From Trypanosoma brucei gambiense DAL972 (taxonomy: Eukaryota; Euglenozoa; Kinetoplastea; Trypanosomatida; Trypanosomatidae): a DNA stretch of 64,000 bases. A program made the position numbers and the translations under genes. Under the pieces are notes generated by a model that was not told the origin of the DNA, did no database searches, and saw only the letters and a program-made list of their open reading frames with translations. How positions within the stretch are numbered: position 1 is the first letter of the stretch; every line of letters starts with the position of its first letter. Where the stretch lies: assembly GCF_000210295.1 (NCBI RefSeq), contig NC_026741.1, positions 1,488,001 to 1,552,000 of the forward strand, given 5' to 3'. Positions 10,036 through 23,400 of this stretch are shown piece after piece.

Positions 10036-10490
10036 TGCGCCTAAGGGGAAGGAGACATTACCAGCGCCACTTGCTGGGCTGGCTCCTGCAAAGGCGAAGA
10101 TGCGTGAGTTAACTTTTCTGCATCGCCAATCGATGTGGCCCATGTAAACTTTGTCGTGACCCACATTCAGTGGCACACCTTTCTTTTTCCATTTCCATTC
10201 CCTTGCGACACCACGAACGGGGGCCGTGAATCGTCGAATGGCAGAATATTGTGGCCCTTTTCGATTTGTCCGTGGAGTGTTGAGACGCCTACTCGTACTT
10301 TATGGTCTGCAGTATCATTGCTGCGTTTTTTTTTCTTCATCCGTGCACTCGTGGTCCCCTGTCAAATTACACTTCTATGCCCACTCTTGTTTGTTCTCGC
10401 ATTATATTCCCACAAAATGAATACTGAAGCAACAGCCACGTTAACAACTGGTGAGCACTAAAACTCTTTTTTTCCCCCCTTGCGACCCGT
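10036..10490. other. Intergenic spacer, 0.45 kb
   Basis: It is pyrimidine-rich, with T-runs near 10330 and 10468-10475 before the next start. No gene was seen. A frame of about 108 codons from 10135 lacks an ATG start and protein-like composition. Confidence 0.6.
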
Positions 10491-11627
10491 ATGGAGCATG
10501 AGAGGGGGAGTGGGCTCACTTTGGCGCCGATGAAGAAGAAGCGAGGTCAACACCAACAACATGCCATACCAGGTAGTCAGAAACGTGTAACTGGCACTCG
10601 CATCAAAAGAGGCCTCGATGAATTGTACAATCTGGATGCGGTGCCTCAGCAACAATCACAGGAGAGTCAACCTTCGCCTGGGCGAGTAAGCAAATGTAAC
10701 GACAGGGGAAAGGGGAAAAGCTCCAAGGCCTCCTCTACAGCCGGAAATCCTTTGATGCGAAGTGCGGTACAAGGGATATCTTCAAATGGTGAAAAGGCTG
10801 CTGTATCGGTGGCACAGAGGAAGGAAGATGACGGACCCATTGTGGCAACTGCAATTATAAAAATGGCTGATACTTCTGAGTACTGTGGAAGTTCACCTCC
10901 CACCGTATTTGGCTACAATTGGGAAGAGTGGAAAAGTGTCAAACAACACCTGTTCAACCCAACGGAGACGGCTGGTTCGGCGGCGGCGCGGCGCAAGGCA
11001 CTCGACCACATTGAGCTTGTGTGGAAGGCTCGCGCCCGTGAGGGTCGACCACTTCCTTCCTATGTGGAATCAACAGCAATGTTATTGGAAGCTGTTTCAC
11101 TTGATGAGAGCAACAAGATGTCATCAATAGCAATTACAGCACTCTACGGTGCCGTGATATCTCGAGCTGTCCACGTAATGACGGGTGAATTCGCGCGAGG
11201 CGCAGACGACACGTATCGAAAGAGAGCTCAGGCGATTGGCTTCCCTGAAGAAGCGGTGGAAGTACGTCAACGTGTGTCACACGGTGCTTTACCGTTATTA
11301 ACGGAGTTACGCTGGGTTTGTGGATTGGTGTTGCAGTTCCTGTTTCATAACTACTGGTTAGAACAGGAACGGCATTTGCACTGTATGGAACAAGAGGAAA
11401 AGGAGGCAGAGGTGGAGGTGGAGAAAGTGAACAAAAATACAAGGGACGCACATAAAGTTGTATCCAACCACGCAACAGTGGAGGAGATGCGTTGGCTTCT
11501 TGATGCGCTTAGCGATGATTGTGAGGAAGACGAAGATACTCCGGGTGGAGATTCGTGTGAAGAATGTACTAACGACGGTTTTCATGATGCTGATACAATC
11601 CGTGTAGGTGATTGGACGCTCTCTTAG
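10491..11627 (+). CDS. LAS1: Las1-like endoribonuclease (ITS2 / pre-60S processing)
   Basis: A 378-aa protein whose middle part matches Las1. In yeast and animals Las1 is the HEPN nuclease that cuts ITS2 with Grc3 during large-subunit assembly. Visible matches are YNWEEWKSVKQHLF (human-like WLSRAEWDQV region), a HIELVWKARAREGRPLPSYVEST block corresponding to the Las1 'W-R-S-R..LP..VAST' block, and the HEPN motif R-x4-H at R259-H264 (RQRVSH) followed by PLLTELRW and a terminal YW. The N-terminal 130 residues are basic, Q-rich and disordered, with nuclear-localisation-like KKKR. The C-terminus is acidic. Call based on motif order; no search was possible. A nucleolar location and an ITS2 role are inferred from the family. 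Confidence 0.85.
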   Translation: MEHERGSGLTLAPMKKKRGQHQQHAIPGSQKRVTGTRIKRGLDELYNLDAVPQQQSQESQPSPGRVSKCNDRGKGKSSKASSTAGNPLMRSAVQGISSNGEKAAVSVAQRKEDDGPIVATAIIKMADTSEYCGSSPPTVFGYNWEEWKSVKQHLFNPTETAGSAAARRKALDHIELVWKARAREGRPLPSYVESTAMLLEAVSLDESNKMSSIAITALYGAVISRAVHVMTGEFARGADDTYRKRAQAIGFPEEAVEVRQRVSHGALPLLTELRWVCGLVLQFLFHNYWLEQERHLHCMEQEEKEAEVEVEKVNKNTRDAHKVVSNHATVEEMRWLLDALSDDCEEDEDTPGGDSCEECTNDGFHDADTIRVGDWTLS

Positions 11628-12062
11628 TTGAATAGTTGAATCTAACCGGAGACATGACGCACTGTGTGGGGTTTATATTTCGTTTAAGCGCTCCTTCACT
11701 GTGCAGCACCGAACACACGGTGGAAAAAAAAACGATAATCTTAAGAATTTAAGAGTATTTGGGCTGGTAATGTTTGTTTGCTACACAAGGTTCAACCACG
11801 GCTTCTCATCTCAACTGTTTTTTTTTTCTATTCCATTCCCTTTTAATTTTAGCATTGCTCGTTAGGAGATATCATAGTGGTGTCCAACACACGGTAGAAA
11901 GCTGTGCGGGCTGCATCGAAGAGGTTGACGTCATATAAATCCCAAAGCCACGCGCGTAGTGGCCGGTCAGGTTAAAAATAGAAAAAGACATCTTGGAAAG
12001 GAGGGAGGAAACAGAAAAGGCACGGCGAGGAGAGTACACTAACTGACAACCAGAAGGTAGCT
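11628..12062. other. Intergenic spacer, 0.43 kb
   Basis: It contains an A-run (11724-11732), a T-run (11819-11828) and pyrimidine-rich sequence to about 11850. This is followed by a roughly 200-nt purine-rich probable 5' UTR of the next gene. No gene was seen. Confidence 0.6.
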
Positions 12063-13097
12063 ATGGAGTTCGTTGCAGAGGCACATGGTTACCTCATCAC
12101 GGGGTTAGCGCTGGATTCTCAGGGCGATCTGTTTGCCATTTGCTCATGCAGTGGTGAACTGCTACGGCTGAACAAGGAAGAAAATACGCTAGTTTCCATT
12201 ATGGCCACAGAGGCATCACCGTATAACATAGCTATCGAGCCCAACAGCGGTAGCGTATTTATTACTGATCGCTCCGAGAACGCTATACTTAAGCTGGAGG
12301 ACGCAGCTACTGTTAGGGCTGAGCAAGAACTTAGAGAGGGAAAGGACCAGGAGTCTCAGGCTGCATACACTACAGTGCAGTATCTTAACGCATTTGAGGG
12401 CCGTTCGTTCCTTGGCCCCACTGCCATTGCCTTCAGCCCTAGCGGGGAACTATTCTTCACTGATGCTGGAGCAGAAGGGGACTCCTCCTTTTCCGACCCC
12501 GTGGGGGCCGTTTATCGCACGACGATGAATCATGAACACCTCGTACCGATCTGCACGCGCGGTCTCATACGTCCTTCTGCAATCGCCGTCGCACCCGACA
12601 ACAGCGTGTACGTGTGCGAACAGGGCACAAATCGTGTCCTGCGTTTCGTGCAGCGAAGTACGTTCTATGTTGGCAATGTGTTTGCGCAGTTGCAAGGCGG
12701 CATGGGACCAAGGGCCATCGCAGTAAGTCCACGAGACGGTTCCGTGTTTGTCGCACAATATGACATCAGCGCCGTAGAAGCGCCAACTGAGGAAGGCGAA
12801 AGCGAAAAGGGGAACGAGGACGCTGGCCAAGGCGAAGGTGGGGACGACGGCAAGGTCCAGAACCAGAGCGCGCTCGAAAGTGCGGGTGAAGGAGGAATCA
12901 TCACGGTGCTTGGAAGGGACGGGGATGTGCGGGGAATTGTGCGCACAATGCGGCCCTGCATAACTGCAATAGCACTGGATGCGAGTGGTGAAACGCTGTA
13001 CGTCATGGAAGGAGATGAGGCGAACGGTAGTTCTAAGTTGTATAAACTGCAGGTTCTTCCTTTGGACGACCAGCAGTGTGGGGGTCAAGCGGAGTGA
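12063..13097 (+). CDS. NHL-repeat / beta-propeller protein
   Basis: A 344-aa protein built of repeated blades like those of NHL or SMP-30 propellers: ITGLALDSQGDLFAI, YNIAIEPNSGSVFITD, GPTAIAFSPSGELFFTDAG, PSAIAVAPDNSVYVCEQ, PRAIAVSPRDGSVFVAQ and ITAIALDASGETLYVME. About six blades are visible, interrupted by an acidic, glycine-rich insert (about residues 240-275). No signal peptide or transmembrane span is seen, so it is probably cytosolic. NHL propellers usually bind proteins or RNA; catalytic residues of lactonases were not identified. The function remains unknown. Confidence 0.8.
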   Translation: MEFVAEAHGYLITGLALDSQGDLFAICSCSGELLRLNKEENTLVSIMATEASPYNIAIEPNSGSVFITDRSENAILKLEDAATVRAEQELREGKDQESQAAYTTVQYLNAFEGRSFLGPTAIAFSPSGELFFTDAGAEGDSSFSDPVGAVYRTTMNHEHLVPICTRGLIRPSAIAVAPDNSVYVCEQGTNRVLRFVQRSTFYVGNVFAQLQGGMGPRAIAVSPRDGSVFVAQYDISAVEAPTEEGESEKGNEDAGQGEGGDDGKVQNQSALESAGEGGIITVLGRDGDVRGIVRTMRPCITAIALDASGETLYVMEGDEANGSSKLYKLQVLPLDDQQCGGQAE

Positions 13098-13448
13098 TGT
13101 ACCAAATAAATGGAATGTTTGTTCCCATTCGGCACTCATATTTATTTATTATTTTTGTGCATGTACAGAGAGAAAACAAAAGTTGAGGGATCCCCCATGC
13201 AGAGTTTTGGGCACCTCCAACTAGACGAGAGCACTAATATCAGCAGTGGTGTTTTCATTAGAACGTGTCAGCTCGACGTTCCTGCAACTTGGCCCTCTTT
13301 TAATCTCAATCCACCTTTACTGAGGAACGCTCCTATCCCACCGCTCACTTGCTTGTGGGCCCGTCAACCCTCGCTCTACCTCCCCTTCCCCCCCTTCCAC
13401 ACGTTTACCTGTTTCATTGCCTCATCATATACTTGATTAGCAGATCCA
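13098..13448. other. Intergenic spacer, 0.35 kb
   Basis: Its second half (about 13290-13420) is strongly pyrimidine-rich, and an AG at 13440-13442 lies just before the next ATG. No gene was seen. Confidence 0.6.
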
Positions 13449-14042
13449 ATGGGGGAACAGGATGGGCTGAACAAGAAACCGTATTCTCATACCAGGGGTC
13501 GAGGCATCCTTCAACATAACAGCAGCCGCCGAGCGCCCCCTCTCGGACAGAATAGTACTAACAATAGAATCAGAGGAGGCTTCAAGGCAAATAGGGGGCG
13601 CTCCAGCACTTTCTCGTCACGTGGGGGTCAAGTGCCGGACGGCACGGTTCCAGCTGCGTACATTTCCCCCTTCCAAGCGTCGCGGCCGCAGAGCGGGCAG
13701 CACTCCGCCTCCGTTGTGCGCACAAGTGTTTCAGGACCCTCGCAGCAGCAAATACTCTTTTATTCCAGCGTCCAACGGCGCGGGGGTGTCTTTACCAAGA
13801 CGGCACACGAGACCACCGCACAACTTGCGCGCACGGGCGTTCTCCCTAATTCGACCGCATTCCGCAAGCGGGCCCGTCACGCCATGGAAAGCAACGGCGA
13901 TAAACCAGAAACCCTTGAGGAACGTTTTTCCAACTTGCAATCGGAGAAAACGGAGGTGGAGCTGCGCCAGGCGAAGAAACTTGTGAAGCGGAGCGGCATC
14001 AATCGCTTTGAGGACTGTGACAGCGACGGCGCTGATGCATAA
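13449..14042 (+). CDS. RG/RGG-rich low-complexity hypothetical protein
   Basis: A 197-aa basic protein. The first 65 residues are rich in R, G, N and S (RGRGIL, IRGGFKANRGRSS, SSRGGQ), like arginine-methylated RNA-binding tails. The middle is S/Q-rich. The C-terminal third contains a charged helix (about 150-185: EERFSNLQSEKTEVELRQAKK) and ends acidic. I do not recognise a family. An RNA-associated role is a guess from the RG content. The ATG at 13449 is the first in frame. Confidence 0.7.
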   Translation: MGEQDGLNKKPYSHTRGRGILQHNSSRRAPPLGQNSTNNRIRGGFKANRGRSSTFSSRGGQVPDGTVPAAYISPFQASRPQSGQHSASVVRTSVSGPSQQQILFYSSVQRRGGVFTKTAHETTAQLARTGVLPNSTAFRKRARHAMESNGDKPETLEERFSNLQSEKTEVELRQAKKLVKRSGINRFEDCDSDGADA

Positions 14043-14464
14043 AAGGAAGTTCTTTCCTGTACCTGGTTCCAAGATTAATGGGGTAACAGCGTTGTTATTG
14101 TACCTTTGGAGCAGTGGTGGATCAGAGAATAAGAAGTCAATGTATCTCTGGCTTGTCTGTATTGTAAATGCCTTCGTAACTCTCTACAATACCGTTTTGT
14201 ACCGTCATGAAGCATACGTGCTTCTCTTATATCATTTTTTTTTCTTGAGTTCGAAGCCACCACGAAGTGAGGGACTACAGAGGATTAGTTCTACCCCTTC
14301 CCATTCAACTGTCCACGGGCTTTGGAAGGCCATCGTGGCGAGGGAGGCTGGGTTCTAGAGAACGAGTTCCCGGAGTCAGAGGCCACGGCGCCCTCAGGAG
14401 CATTAGTGGGACACACAGCACAAAGAAGGCGTAAAGGGGTTGTCGGTAGAATAACTGGAAAAAA
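14043..14464. other. Intergenic spacer, 0.42 kb
   Basis: It contains a T-rich tract near 14225-14245 followed by AGs from about 14250 onward, a possible acceptor for the giant downstream gene. The overlapping frames from 14322 are non-coding shadows of the downstream gene. Confidence 0.6.
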
Positions 14465-17400
14465 ATGGAGCCGGGACCGGAGTCGACAGGCTTCGACACT
14501 TCTAAATTTCTCCAGTTTCTTTTCGCCACACTCTTTCTCTTTGTGTGTGTTATGGTTCTCATCATGTATCAACACAAGCTGCTCAGCTTCGCCGTTCAGA
14601 CTGTTCTGCGCTATTGTTTCTTGCCATCAACCTCACGAGTTCACCTGGGCGGTCTTCTCCTGTCTCCTCCCGGATGTCGGATATTCTTCCAGAATTTCTT
14701 TTATCAGGACGAGAACATGACGCTACGTGTCACGGATGGTTACATTTCTTTTGTTTTTTGGGATTCTTGGTTTGGTGATCCCTCATGGGCAAAGGTGCGG
14801 GATTTCATGATGAAGGATGATCTGAAGGGAACACAGTGCTTGGCAAAGGTGAAAACGAAGTGGGTGCGTGGTGTAATTGTCGACGTTGAGCGGTCCAAGC
14901 GAAAATTACTCGTGCGTTTGGAAAGCGGGGAGCCGGTTAATAGAGAATCAGACCCCGCTCCTCTAGTCGACGATGAGAGGTTCAACAATTTGGACTGGGG
15001 CTCGGAGTTACATGAGATGGCTGATGTGGACGGTGCCTCAAATTCTGTGGTAGGACACAACGGTGATGAAAACACCAGCCATCGTAGCAGCTATAACTTG
15101 GAGCATAGTAGAGAAAGTCACAGAACAGTCCCCACCAGGCAGCGGGAGGTGAATGTATCATGTGCATCTATTCCCTCTACTAGCGCCCGAATGTTCTACG
15201 CACCAGATTGCCGTAACAGTGATGCCAATTCGAAAGGGGGTGGCGGTGACGGAAATTACAGCAGTGTTACCGCAGTCCATGTGGAACCTGAAGTGGGAAT
15301 CAACGGTGAGCCACCCGAGTCTGTAAAGCTCCTTGACATGAGCTTGGTACGCATCCAAAAAAAATGTGGTAGGGTTCGTGTTCATCTTAACGGAATGGAA
15401 CTCACCTTTTACAACGCCACGGGAAACTATCGAAAGAGTGAGACCGTGGAAAGAAGCGAACAGCAGAGGAAGCCGAGGCATAACGATTCAGTCTTCAAAA
15501 GTTTGTGGGGCATCTTCCGACCCCTTTGCAAAAGTGAGAATGATTCCACCGCTCCACGCGACCCCATGGAAGGGAGAGAACAGCGGCAGCACGAAGTGCT
15601 GGAAAGTGAGGAAGAAATGTCAAGCAGGGTAGAGGATACCGGTGTCGAGGATGTCTTTGACGGTGCGCGCACGCGAGCAACCGTGGAGCAGCACCGCCGG
15701 AAGAACACAAAGAGCATCATGCAACGCTTTTATGACTTCGTTGGGGCGGTGGAAGTGGAACTCTTCACAAGCTACGTGAACATTGGCGGTGCTGCCGCCG
15801 AGCACCCATATTTCCTCCGTGTTGGGTTTAAGCGGGCTGATGGTCTTAGCTATTTAGCTCAAGAAGGCGTGCCGAGCGTTGACATATGCCGTCTCGTCAC
15901 GGAGGCAACGCTAGAGGAGTTGTGTGTCCGCTGGTTTCCCATGAAAAGTACTGAGGAGCAGCATGAGCCAAGAAGCGTGTGGGACAAGTGGCGGGATTCT
16001 TTCTTCCTATACTGCGAAGGTGTGCCACCAGAGCAAAAACCAGAGCCCCTACTCGACGAGCCCGCCGTCCTGATTAAGGACTATGGGACAATCATCGGTA
16101 ACAAGGAGGAATCATCGGCCCACCTCGTTTACTATCGCGACTTCCCCAACGTTTACGCTGGGGAAGAAGTCAGTTGTCAGTCTGATTTGCCAAAATCGGG
16201 TATTGAACTTCTTATTGATACACCAGACTTGTGCCATGGACCGTGGTCCAATTTTTCTATAATGCAGTTGAAAGAATATTTCGTACCCAATACATACCAG
16301 TCGGTTGAGTCACTCAAATTTGAACTAGGTAAGAAACGACCTCACGGATGCTTTGAGATTTACATCGAGCTCCTACGTGAGACGTCTCTCATCATACCGT
16401 TTAAGCGGAAGACCATCGCACCTACCCCGCCTTTTGGGTTGTGCGACTCGGGTCGGAAGGGGATGGTAGCTGTAACGCTTGGGCGTGGTTCATCGTATGT
16501 GCAAAAGCTGAAAAATCCCCTCCCCCACGAAGAGAAACAGTGCACGGAGAGCTTACTAACGGGGTTGGATGTGTTGGTTGCGACCAATGCGATACAGGAG
16601 GAGAGCGCGGTGTGCATGAGCATGGACAAAATTGAGCTTTTCGTTGACAAACTTAGTGACAAACCGTACAATGGGCGCAAATTGTGGAACATTCTTCCTG
16701 TAATGGAAAATGCAGAGGTGTGGTGGCACATGGATTATATAAGCTTCTTCGGCGACCTCTGTCTTGACTGGCTATTTGTGCCGCACATGTACCATGGAAA
16801 GCCCTTCACAACTGAAGAATACAACACGTATAAGTTATTCGTGGAGGAATTTATACCAACCGTCAGGAGGTTTGAGTGTATCTTTGCAGGAACTTTCAAA
16901 ATTCACCTGAATGGTAACATGCACAATGCCATTTACAGCGAAAACATCAATGACAAAACGGCGAACGTATTCTTAACGCTGTCCACGAAAACTGGTGGTT
17001 ACATGTTTGTGACGGTGCCTTCAGATTCGTATCTTCTGAGTTCCGTCACGGAAGTGCGGCGGCCGTTCGAGATATCAGTGTCAGGCATCGAGCTGTTTCT
17101 GTCGGTGCCTCACAGTCACCCGCTGCACGAACTTGTCGACGTTTCCAGTCCATTTGGCTGCGTTGACAAACTATTTGTGAAAGGTTTGCACACGGTCAAC
17201 GTACCCAATCAAACTGTACCACAGGACATGGACCCGATAGATCCCGAGACTGGGCAAAGTAAGTTGAGGAACTATTTGGACTACGAATTTGACATAACGG
17301 GAGTGCGCGGTCATCTAATGGCGCCGCATATCGCCACTTTCACAGAGTTGTTTGAAAACTTATTTGGAGGTTCCTCATGTGTAGTGCGACCAGACGAGCT

Positions 17401-20400
17401 TTTCTGGCCACTGTCCAAAATTCACCCAAAAATTAACACGCCGAAAAACGTCCGTAGTGCCTTCCACACGTACCTTCAGAAGGACCAACCTCCTACCAAT
17501 AGTTTGGACTTCAACACAACGGTCAAATTCACTGACATTGACGTCACGCTGCGGACGGGAGAAGCTAAATCTCCCCAAGTGAACCTGCGCTTCAGCACGC
17601 TAGATATTACCGTAATGAGACAGGCTAGTGTGACAGACATAGGCCTTACAATATCCCCAATATACGGTCGTCTTCCTGCTCCTCTTACGGGGGACCTTGC
17701 AGACTCTACATTCCTGTGTTGTGGTGATGTTTCATTGGGTATTGTAAGGCACTTTGGGCTCCCGCCATTGCGAACTTTATTTTACAGTGCGTCCGAATGC
17801 GTTGTAGATGGCATCTCCTTCTATATGACTGTGGAGCAGGTGGCATTGCTAACAGAGTTATTTACGACCCTCAGGAAACAATTCTTTAAGAGCGATGAGG
17901 GCCTGCTTGCAGAAATTGAAAAGGCACGAACCGTAGCAGCGTATTCTGCGGACAACTGCGTACTGACCACGCCCGCACAGGGAGGGAGGCGGCGTGTACC
18001 CACAAGTGGGAGGCCGCCGGCATGCTTCAGACGCGTGCGAACTTCCTCCCTACTACCCAGGCCGCGGGGAGAGGAAAACGCAAGGTGTAAAGCCGCACGC
18101 TTAACGCTTATTCGATTTCTCACCCACGGTGGGCCGTTTCTGAAGATTCCCTTCTCCGAACTAGTTCCCGCAGTTGTGGCAAGTGGATTTCAGGAGTTTC
18201 TTGAGCAATTGGACGAAGCAGAGGACTCTGCAAAGGACTACGCAATTCATACGATACTCGTATCAATACCTTCTGTACAGGGCTGTGTGGCTGTGGGTCC
18301 TGACAATTACTTTGAGGTAAAGTTTCCATCAGGCGTCCAGCTGGTTTCAACCACCAAGAATGATCTCAACTCCAATGTGCGTACAACAGCCGCTCTCCGT
18401 GGTATTGAATTGTGTGGATATTGCCGGAGTAGCAACCACAACAGCCAAGATGAGACAAGCCCCTTTGCTGAGGTGTTTCGTCTTGAAACATCACTTCAGG
18501 TACAGCGCAGCGTCGCCTACCCTTTTGACAAAGGGCTCGAAATACACAGGAAGAAGCAGCGCCACTTCGTGTTTGAACACGACACAGACAGGTTCTTTAC
18601 GTCAGCGCTTGCTCACGTGCGCAGGCCATGCATGCGGGACGAAAGTTTACAGGACTCAAAAGGGGGGGCTGACGACCCGCACTTGTCCTTCCTTCTGAAA
18701 GGGGAAGAGGAAGAAGGAGACGAAAGGGAGCTGCGGAGTGCAGGGGTACTTCACAAATTACCAGTGTATAATCAAGATGGAAAGAACGGAGGAGACTCAG
18801 TGGAGGACTGCAAGAATGAAGACGGACCCACGGAGGCCACGCACCGCCAGGGATGCGAGGGCACCGCAGCACCTCCTCAACAACTTAAGTGCTCAGGTAG
18901 AGAAGCGGAACAATCAGCTGGAAATGTATCCACACTAACGAACACCAGAATGGGCGTACCTGCGGGTGGAAGCTCGCTGGTTGAAAGTGACGAGAGCGAT
19001 GGGACGAGTTTCAATAAAAGCGAAACGAACGTCTTCGCTACATGTGTGTCACAAACAGACGAGCTACTCTCCTATAGTGATGAGGATGATATGATGAAAG
19101 AGCTGTGTGAAAGCGATGATGTCTTTGAGCGCGGCATCTGTAGCACCAGCCACACCCCTGATGATGAGTTCAGTAGGCGGGTGGACCACCTTCCGGATGA
19201 GTGCAATGACTTGATAACCAACTCACTGGATTGTGTGTCGTCAGTGTCTGCATCGCCAAGAGCATCGGAGGGTAATACTACGTTGAGTCGAAAGCTAATC
19301 ACTTCCACACACTTCTTGCGCCGATTCTCCTTTGACTGTCCGGATTCCCAGAAAGACACGCCCGATGGGTGTGACAACACAGCGCATAACAAGCGTGTGA
19401 TCGCGACGGATCGAACCCACTTCCGGGCACCGATGCCCACAGTGGGTTTCGTTCCCTCGAAAAGGCCACCCACAACCCCGACACTTCGTATGCTGCAGCG
19501 AACAGTTGATGCATGTAACGGCAGTGTTGGTGGCGAAGGTGAGAGTGCCTTCTGGAGTGCCGAGGGGGCGGCAATGTGGGCGAAGCGGACTGCCGATAAC
19601 CGCAAACGCTCGCAGGAAGGCACCACGTCCAAACAGGTGCATGTTGAATTCTTGGCACCACTTAACTGCCTTGTGGCACAAGACTTTGTGGAAAAGCTAC
19701 TCTTCGATGCGAACACAAGGCTTCAGTCCGTGTTTGCCACACATAACCTTTATTCTTCACTGGATGGAGGAGAAACAGCAGACACTGCAGCGGCCCCAAT
19801 GTTGCCGGTGAGGCATATGAGGCAGACAAGTGGTTTGAAGGGGATGCGGAACTTGATTAAAAGTTCATCGACTCCCGCTGAGAAGGAGATGAAGAATCTG
19901 TTTGCACGCAAGCAGCCAAGCCGAAATCGCGCGCATCAGAAGCGCTGGTATTCTGAAGTGGATATCTGGAGCGTCTGCATTCCATCCACACGAATAAGTG
20001 TTGTGACAGATTTTCCACTGCCCTCAGATAATGTGGTGCACGATGCCCGGGCACGTGGCGTTTACAACACGCAGTTATGCGCGCGGTCGGCACAAGTGGT
20101 GATGCAACAAACACACCCACCGCCACGCGCTACAAGGCAGGATGAGACGAAAACGTTTTCGTTGTCCACCACGTGTTCATCTCTCGCTGTCATCACCCAG
20201 ATCGAGCACGAACCCCTCCTTCGGAGCGATAACCCGTTTGTGAGGGTCCCAGGGATTGATTATGACAGAAAGGACACACTCGCCGTCTTATACTTTACTT
20301 CGATTCGTGGCCGCATGCGCCATCAAAACACCCAGGGTATACAAAACGGCATCTACCATTTATCCGTAGACACTATCGCCTTTCACGCCGCTCGCGACTT

Positions 20401-23400
20401 CTTCTTCTACTTGCACTCTACACTGGCGTTGTGGGAACGACTTAATGGAGCTTGGGGTGCACAAGAATATCCTCGCTGGTACCGTGGGCGACCTTCACCA
20501 GAAACCTGGAGCAGCCACAACGATGACAACGAGGCCCGTGAGGGGAGCCACGGTGCGCCGGGAAGCTCTGTGGCGCACTTTGAACATTTACATTCTGCTG
20601 TACCAACGACCCGGAACTATGGCATTGAAGGCAGTCGCGTCTTTCAGGGTGTGGGGTCCATACGGGTTGTCCGTTTGGAACTCTTAGACGTGTCCCGCGA
20701 CGGTCACTACTTGCGCGTGGACACGCGCTGTCCCAACGTGGTCGAAATAAGCCGACTGCAAGCGAAGTTTGTCGTGCGGGTACCAATGAAGCGCGCGCAC
20801 GACCCCCTGTCCGTCCCATCGAGGCCCCTTGTGAGGCAGAATTCTTCGGTGACATTGAGCTCCAGTGAAGTGTGTTCAGGGTTTGTACCGAGTCAGGAAT
20901 GGAAGCGTCGACCACCCCAACTCAGTACGGTGCAGATTCAATTTATTGGCGAAGTGGAGCATGCCGTGGCGAGGTGTTTTCCCTCACTATTGCATATCAT
21001 GGGAGCGGTAAAGGGGAGCGAATGGGTAGCGGATTCGCCAATAGAAATCATATCTGAATCTAAGTGTTCCAAAACCCCGAATGATGAGGGAGGCTCACCA
21101 GAAGTGGATTGTGGATTCTCTAGTCAACCTCGGGCAGACGCGGCGAATGATTGTAACCAGGTGACATTTAGAGGGAGCTTTGCACTTGGTAACATTGATG
21201 TGTGCATGATTCAGTCCGAAATGAACTTTCTCCAAATAAAGGGTACTGGGCTCGCGGGGTTTGGGGAAGCGCGGGCAGAAGCTATCAACTCGCGGGAGTG
21301 CGTGAAGACGCATGTTCTAACAGAAGCATTCTCTGAGCGGATTAAACGGCAATTACGTGCATGGGCGGACAGAGCCCGCACAGCCGCCCCCAAGGGTCAC
21401 TATCCCACTCCTCCTTCCGTGACACCTCAGCTGCGTATGAAAAATAGCGGGTTCTTCGCAGCGGAGACCATGAGGCTGCAATACGTTGCAGACGTGGTAG
21501 CACCTTGTACAGATGGGTTTGAAGTTATCGATTATGAGGAGGTGAGTGAGAAAACCCACCGTCAGGATCCGCGCGTCTTCGTTGCGAGCACTAAACAGCT
21601 TCGGGTTGACATGCACCATGCTGAACAAGAAGGCCCTCGGGGTAGTGCCGAAGGGTGTAAAACGGACCCAGCAGACACCAGTTGGGTAGCTGACAGCTCT
21701 GAAAAAGGTGAACAGGTCAATGTGCAAGTGGACATTGGAAGTGCGGTGCTATCACTGCCATATCGACCGAAGGCTAGTGAAATTGTGCAGCCGCAACTTC
21801 AACAGTGGGTTCACGAATGGCTGGGCCCGTCGGTACTACAAACAATGTACACTTCGCAGACGGTTTTGGCCGGCGGCTATCACCTCGGGGTGAGACCACA
21901 GAGCAAGATATATGCATGCTGCTGTTCTTTGCGAGTTCGTGACACGCTTCTGCAGAGTGACCTTCCACAAAATATGACTTCTAACCTGACAATTCCCCTT
22001 GCGTCGCTTTTCTTGAATGCCTCCTCAGAGGGGCGATTGGCACTAAAGGGGCATTTGCATCCCACCAAACTATCATCGTCCAGCCCAACGTCTGGAAGAC
22101 ACACAATGAGTCTGCCAAATATTTTCATTTTCTACAACAGTGATCGGCTAAGGCGTTCGGGCATGTGCCTGACAGAAACCGTGGAAGTGACCGTGTCTCC
22201 CATCATCGTTAGTCACTTGCTTTTTATTTTCAACCGGGCGTCGACCGTACGCTCAACCCTTACAAAGATTTTCAAACCAGAAGCCGAACAGGTGGATCCA
22301 CAGCAAAAAGTGGGAAATTTAAATCTTCAAGACAACCAGAGGAGAAAGAGTAACTTTTTACTGCTGGTCGAAGGACTCCGCATATCTTATCTTACCTCCA
22401 TGACTAACATGCGATTTTCCGTCTGGCGGTTAAAGGGGAGGATGTACACAACCGAGGATGATGACTTGTGCAGGTCCCATATGACTCTGAAAGTCGCGAA
22501 TGTGCAGGTCGCCCTTGTGGACCGTGATGACTATGATCAACTTCAAACCTTCCTTCACCAGTCGGAGTACCTTCAGAAACGTGCGGAGAGCTCGAGTGGG
22601 AGATCTTCGAAAGAAAAACTGATGTCGTCTTCGTTGCCAAATTCACCGGATCAGGAGCGAAAGCGGTCGATCAGCACGCTCAACGGGTTTATATGGGGTC
22701 TATTCGAAACGTCTCTCACATTGTCCACTGGGCGGAGTGATACAAATGAACTCCACTCAGCACTTAAAAGCATTGCTGCAACTGCGCCTGTGAGAACCTC
22801 TGTAAGTCTTCGCAGTTTGGGGAACGTGGGCAATACCGCCACTCGCTGGAACGTGGCCATATTTTCACCGCTTCTTATCGCCCGCGTTGGGTTAGCTCAA
22901 CTGTTGCAGCAATCAATTGATGAGGCGAAGGAACTGGCGGACAAAATGCACCGAGCTGCAAGGCGCGAAAGTCGGAAATACCACCGTCAACTCGCAAAAT
23001 CCGCTGTGTATCAGCGTTTAACGCGCTTAGAGCGGCGGGAAAGCCAACAAATGCTTAGCACACAACGTCAACAGGTAGAGCGCCTTATTGCGTTAACAAA
23101 CAATGTAATACCAGGGCAAAGTGGGGCAAGTCAGCGACGCGCTTCAATTGCGCTTTCGGTGGAACCAAGTTGTGAGGACGTGGTGGAGGGAAGTATATTC
23201 CAAACCACCTCCGACCATAAGTTCTTCGTGACGATGACTAATTTTCTTGCTGTTGTCCCGTTTGGGGACGCGCCTTATCGTACAATATTGGAGGGTACCA
23301 CCGACGCCTCCCACCGTGGATGCCCCAGTGATGTTTTATTAAACCGCAAGGACTTTGTTCCGACTATGGCGATGAAGGTGAAGGTGGAGGGCACTACTGT

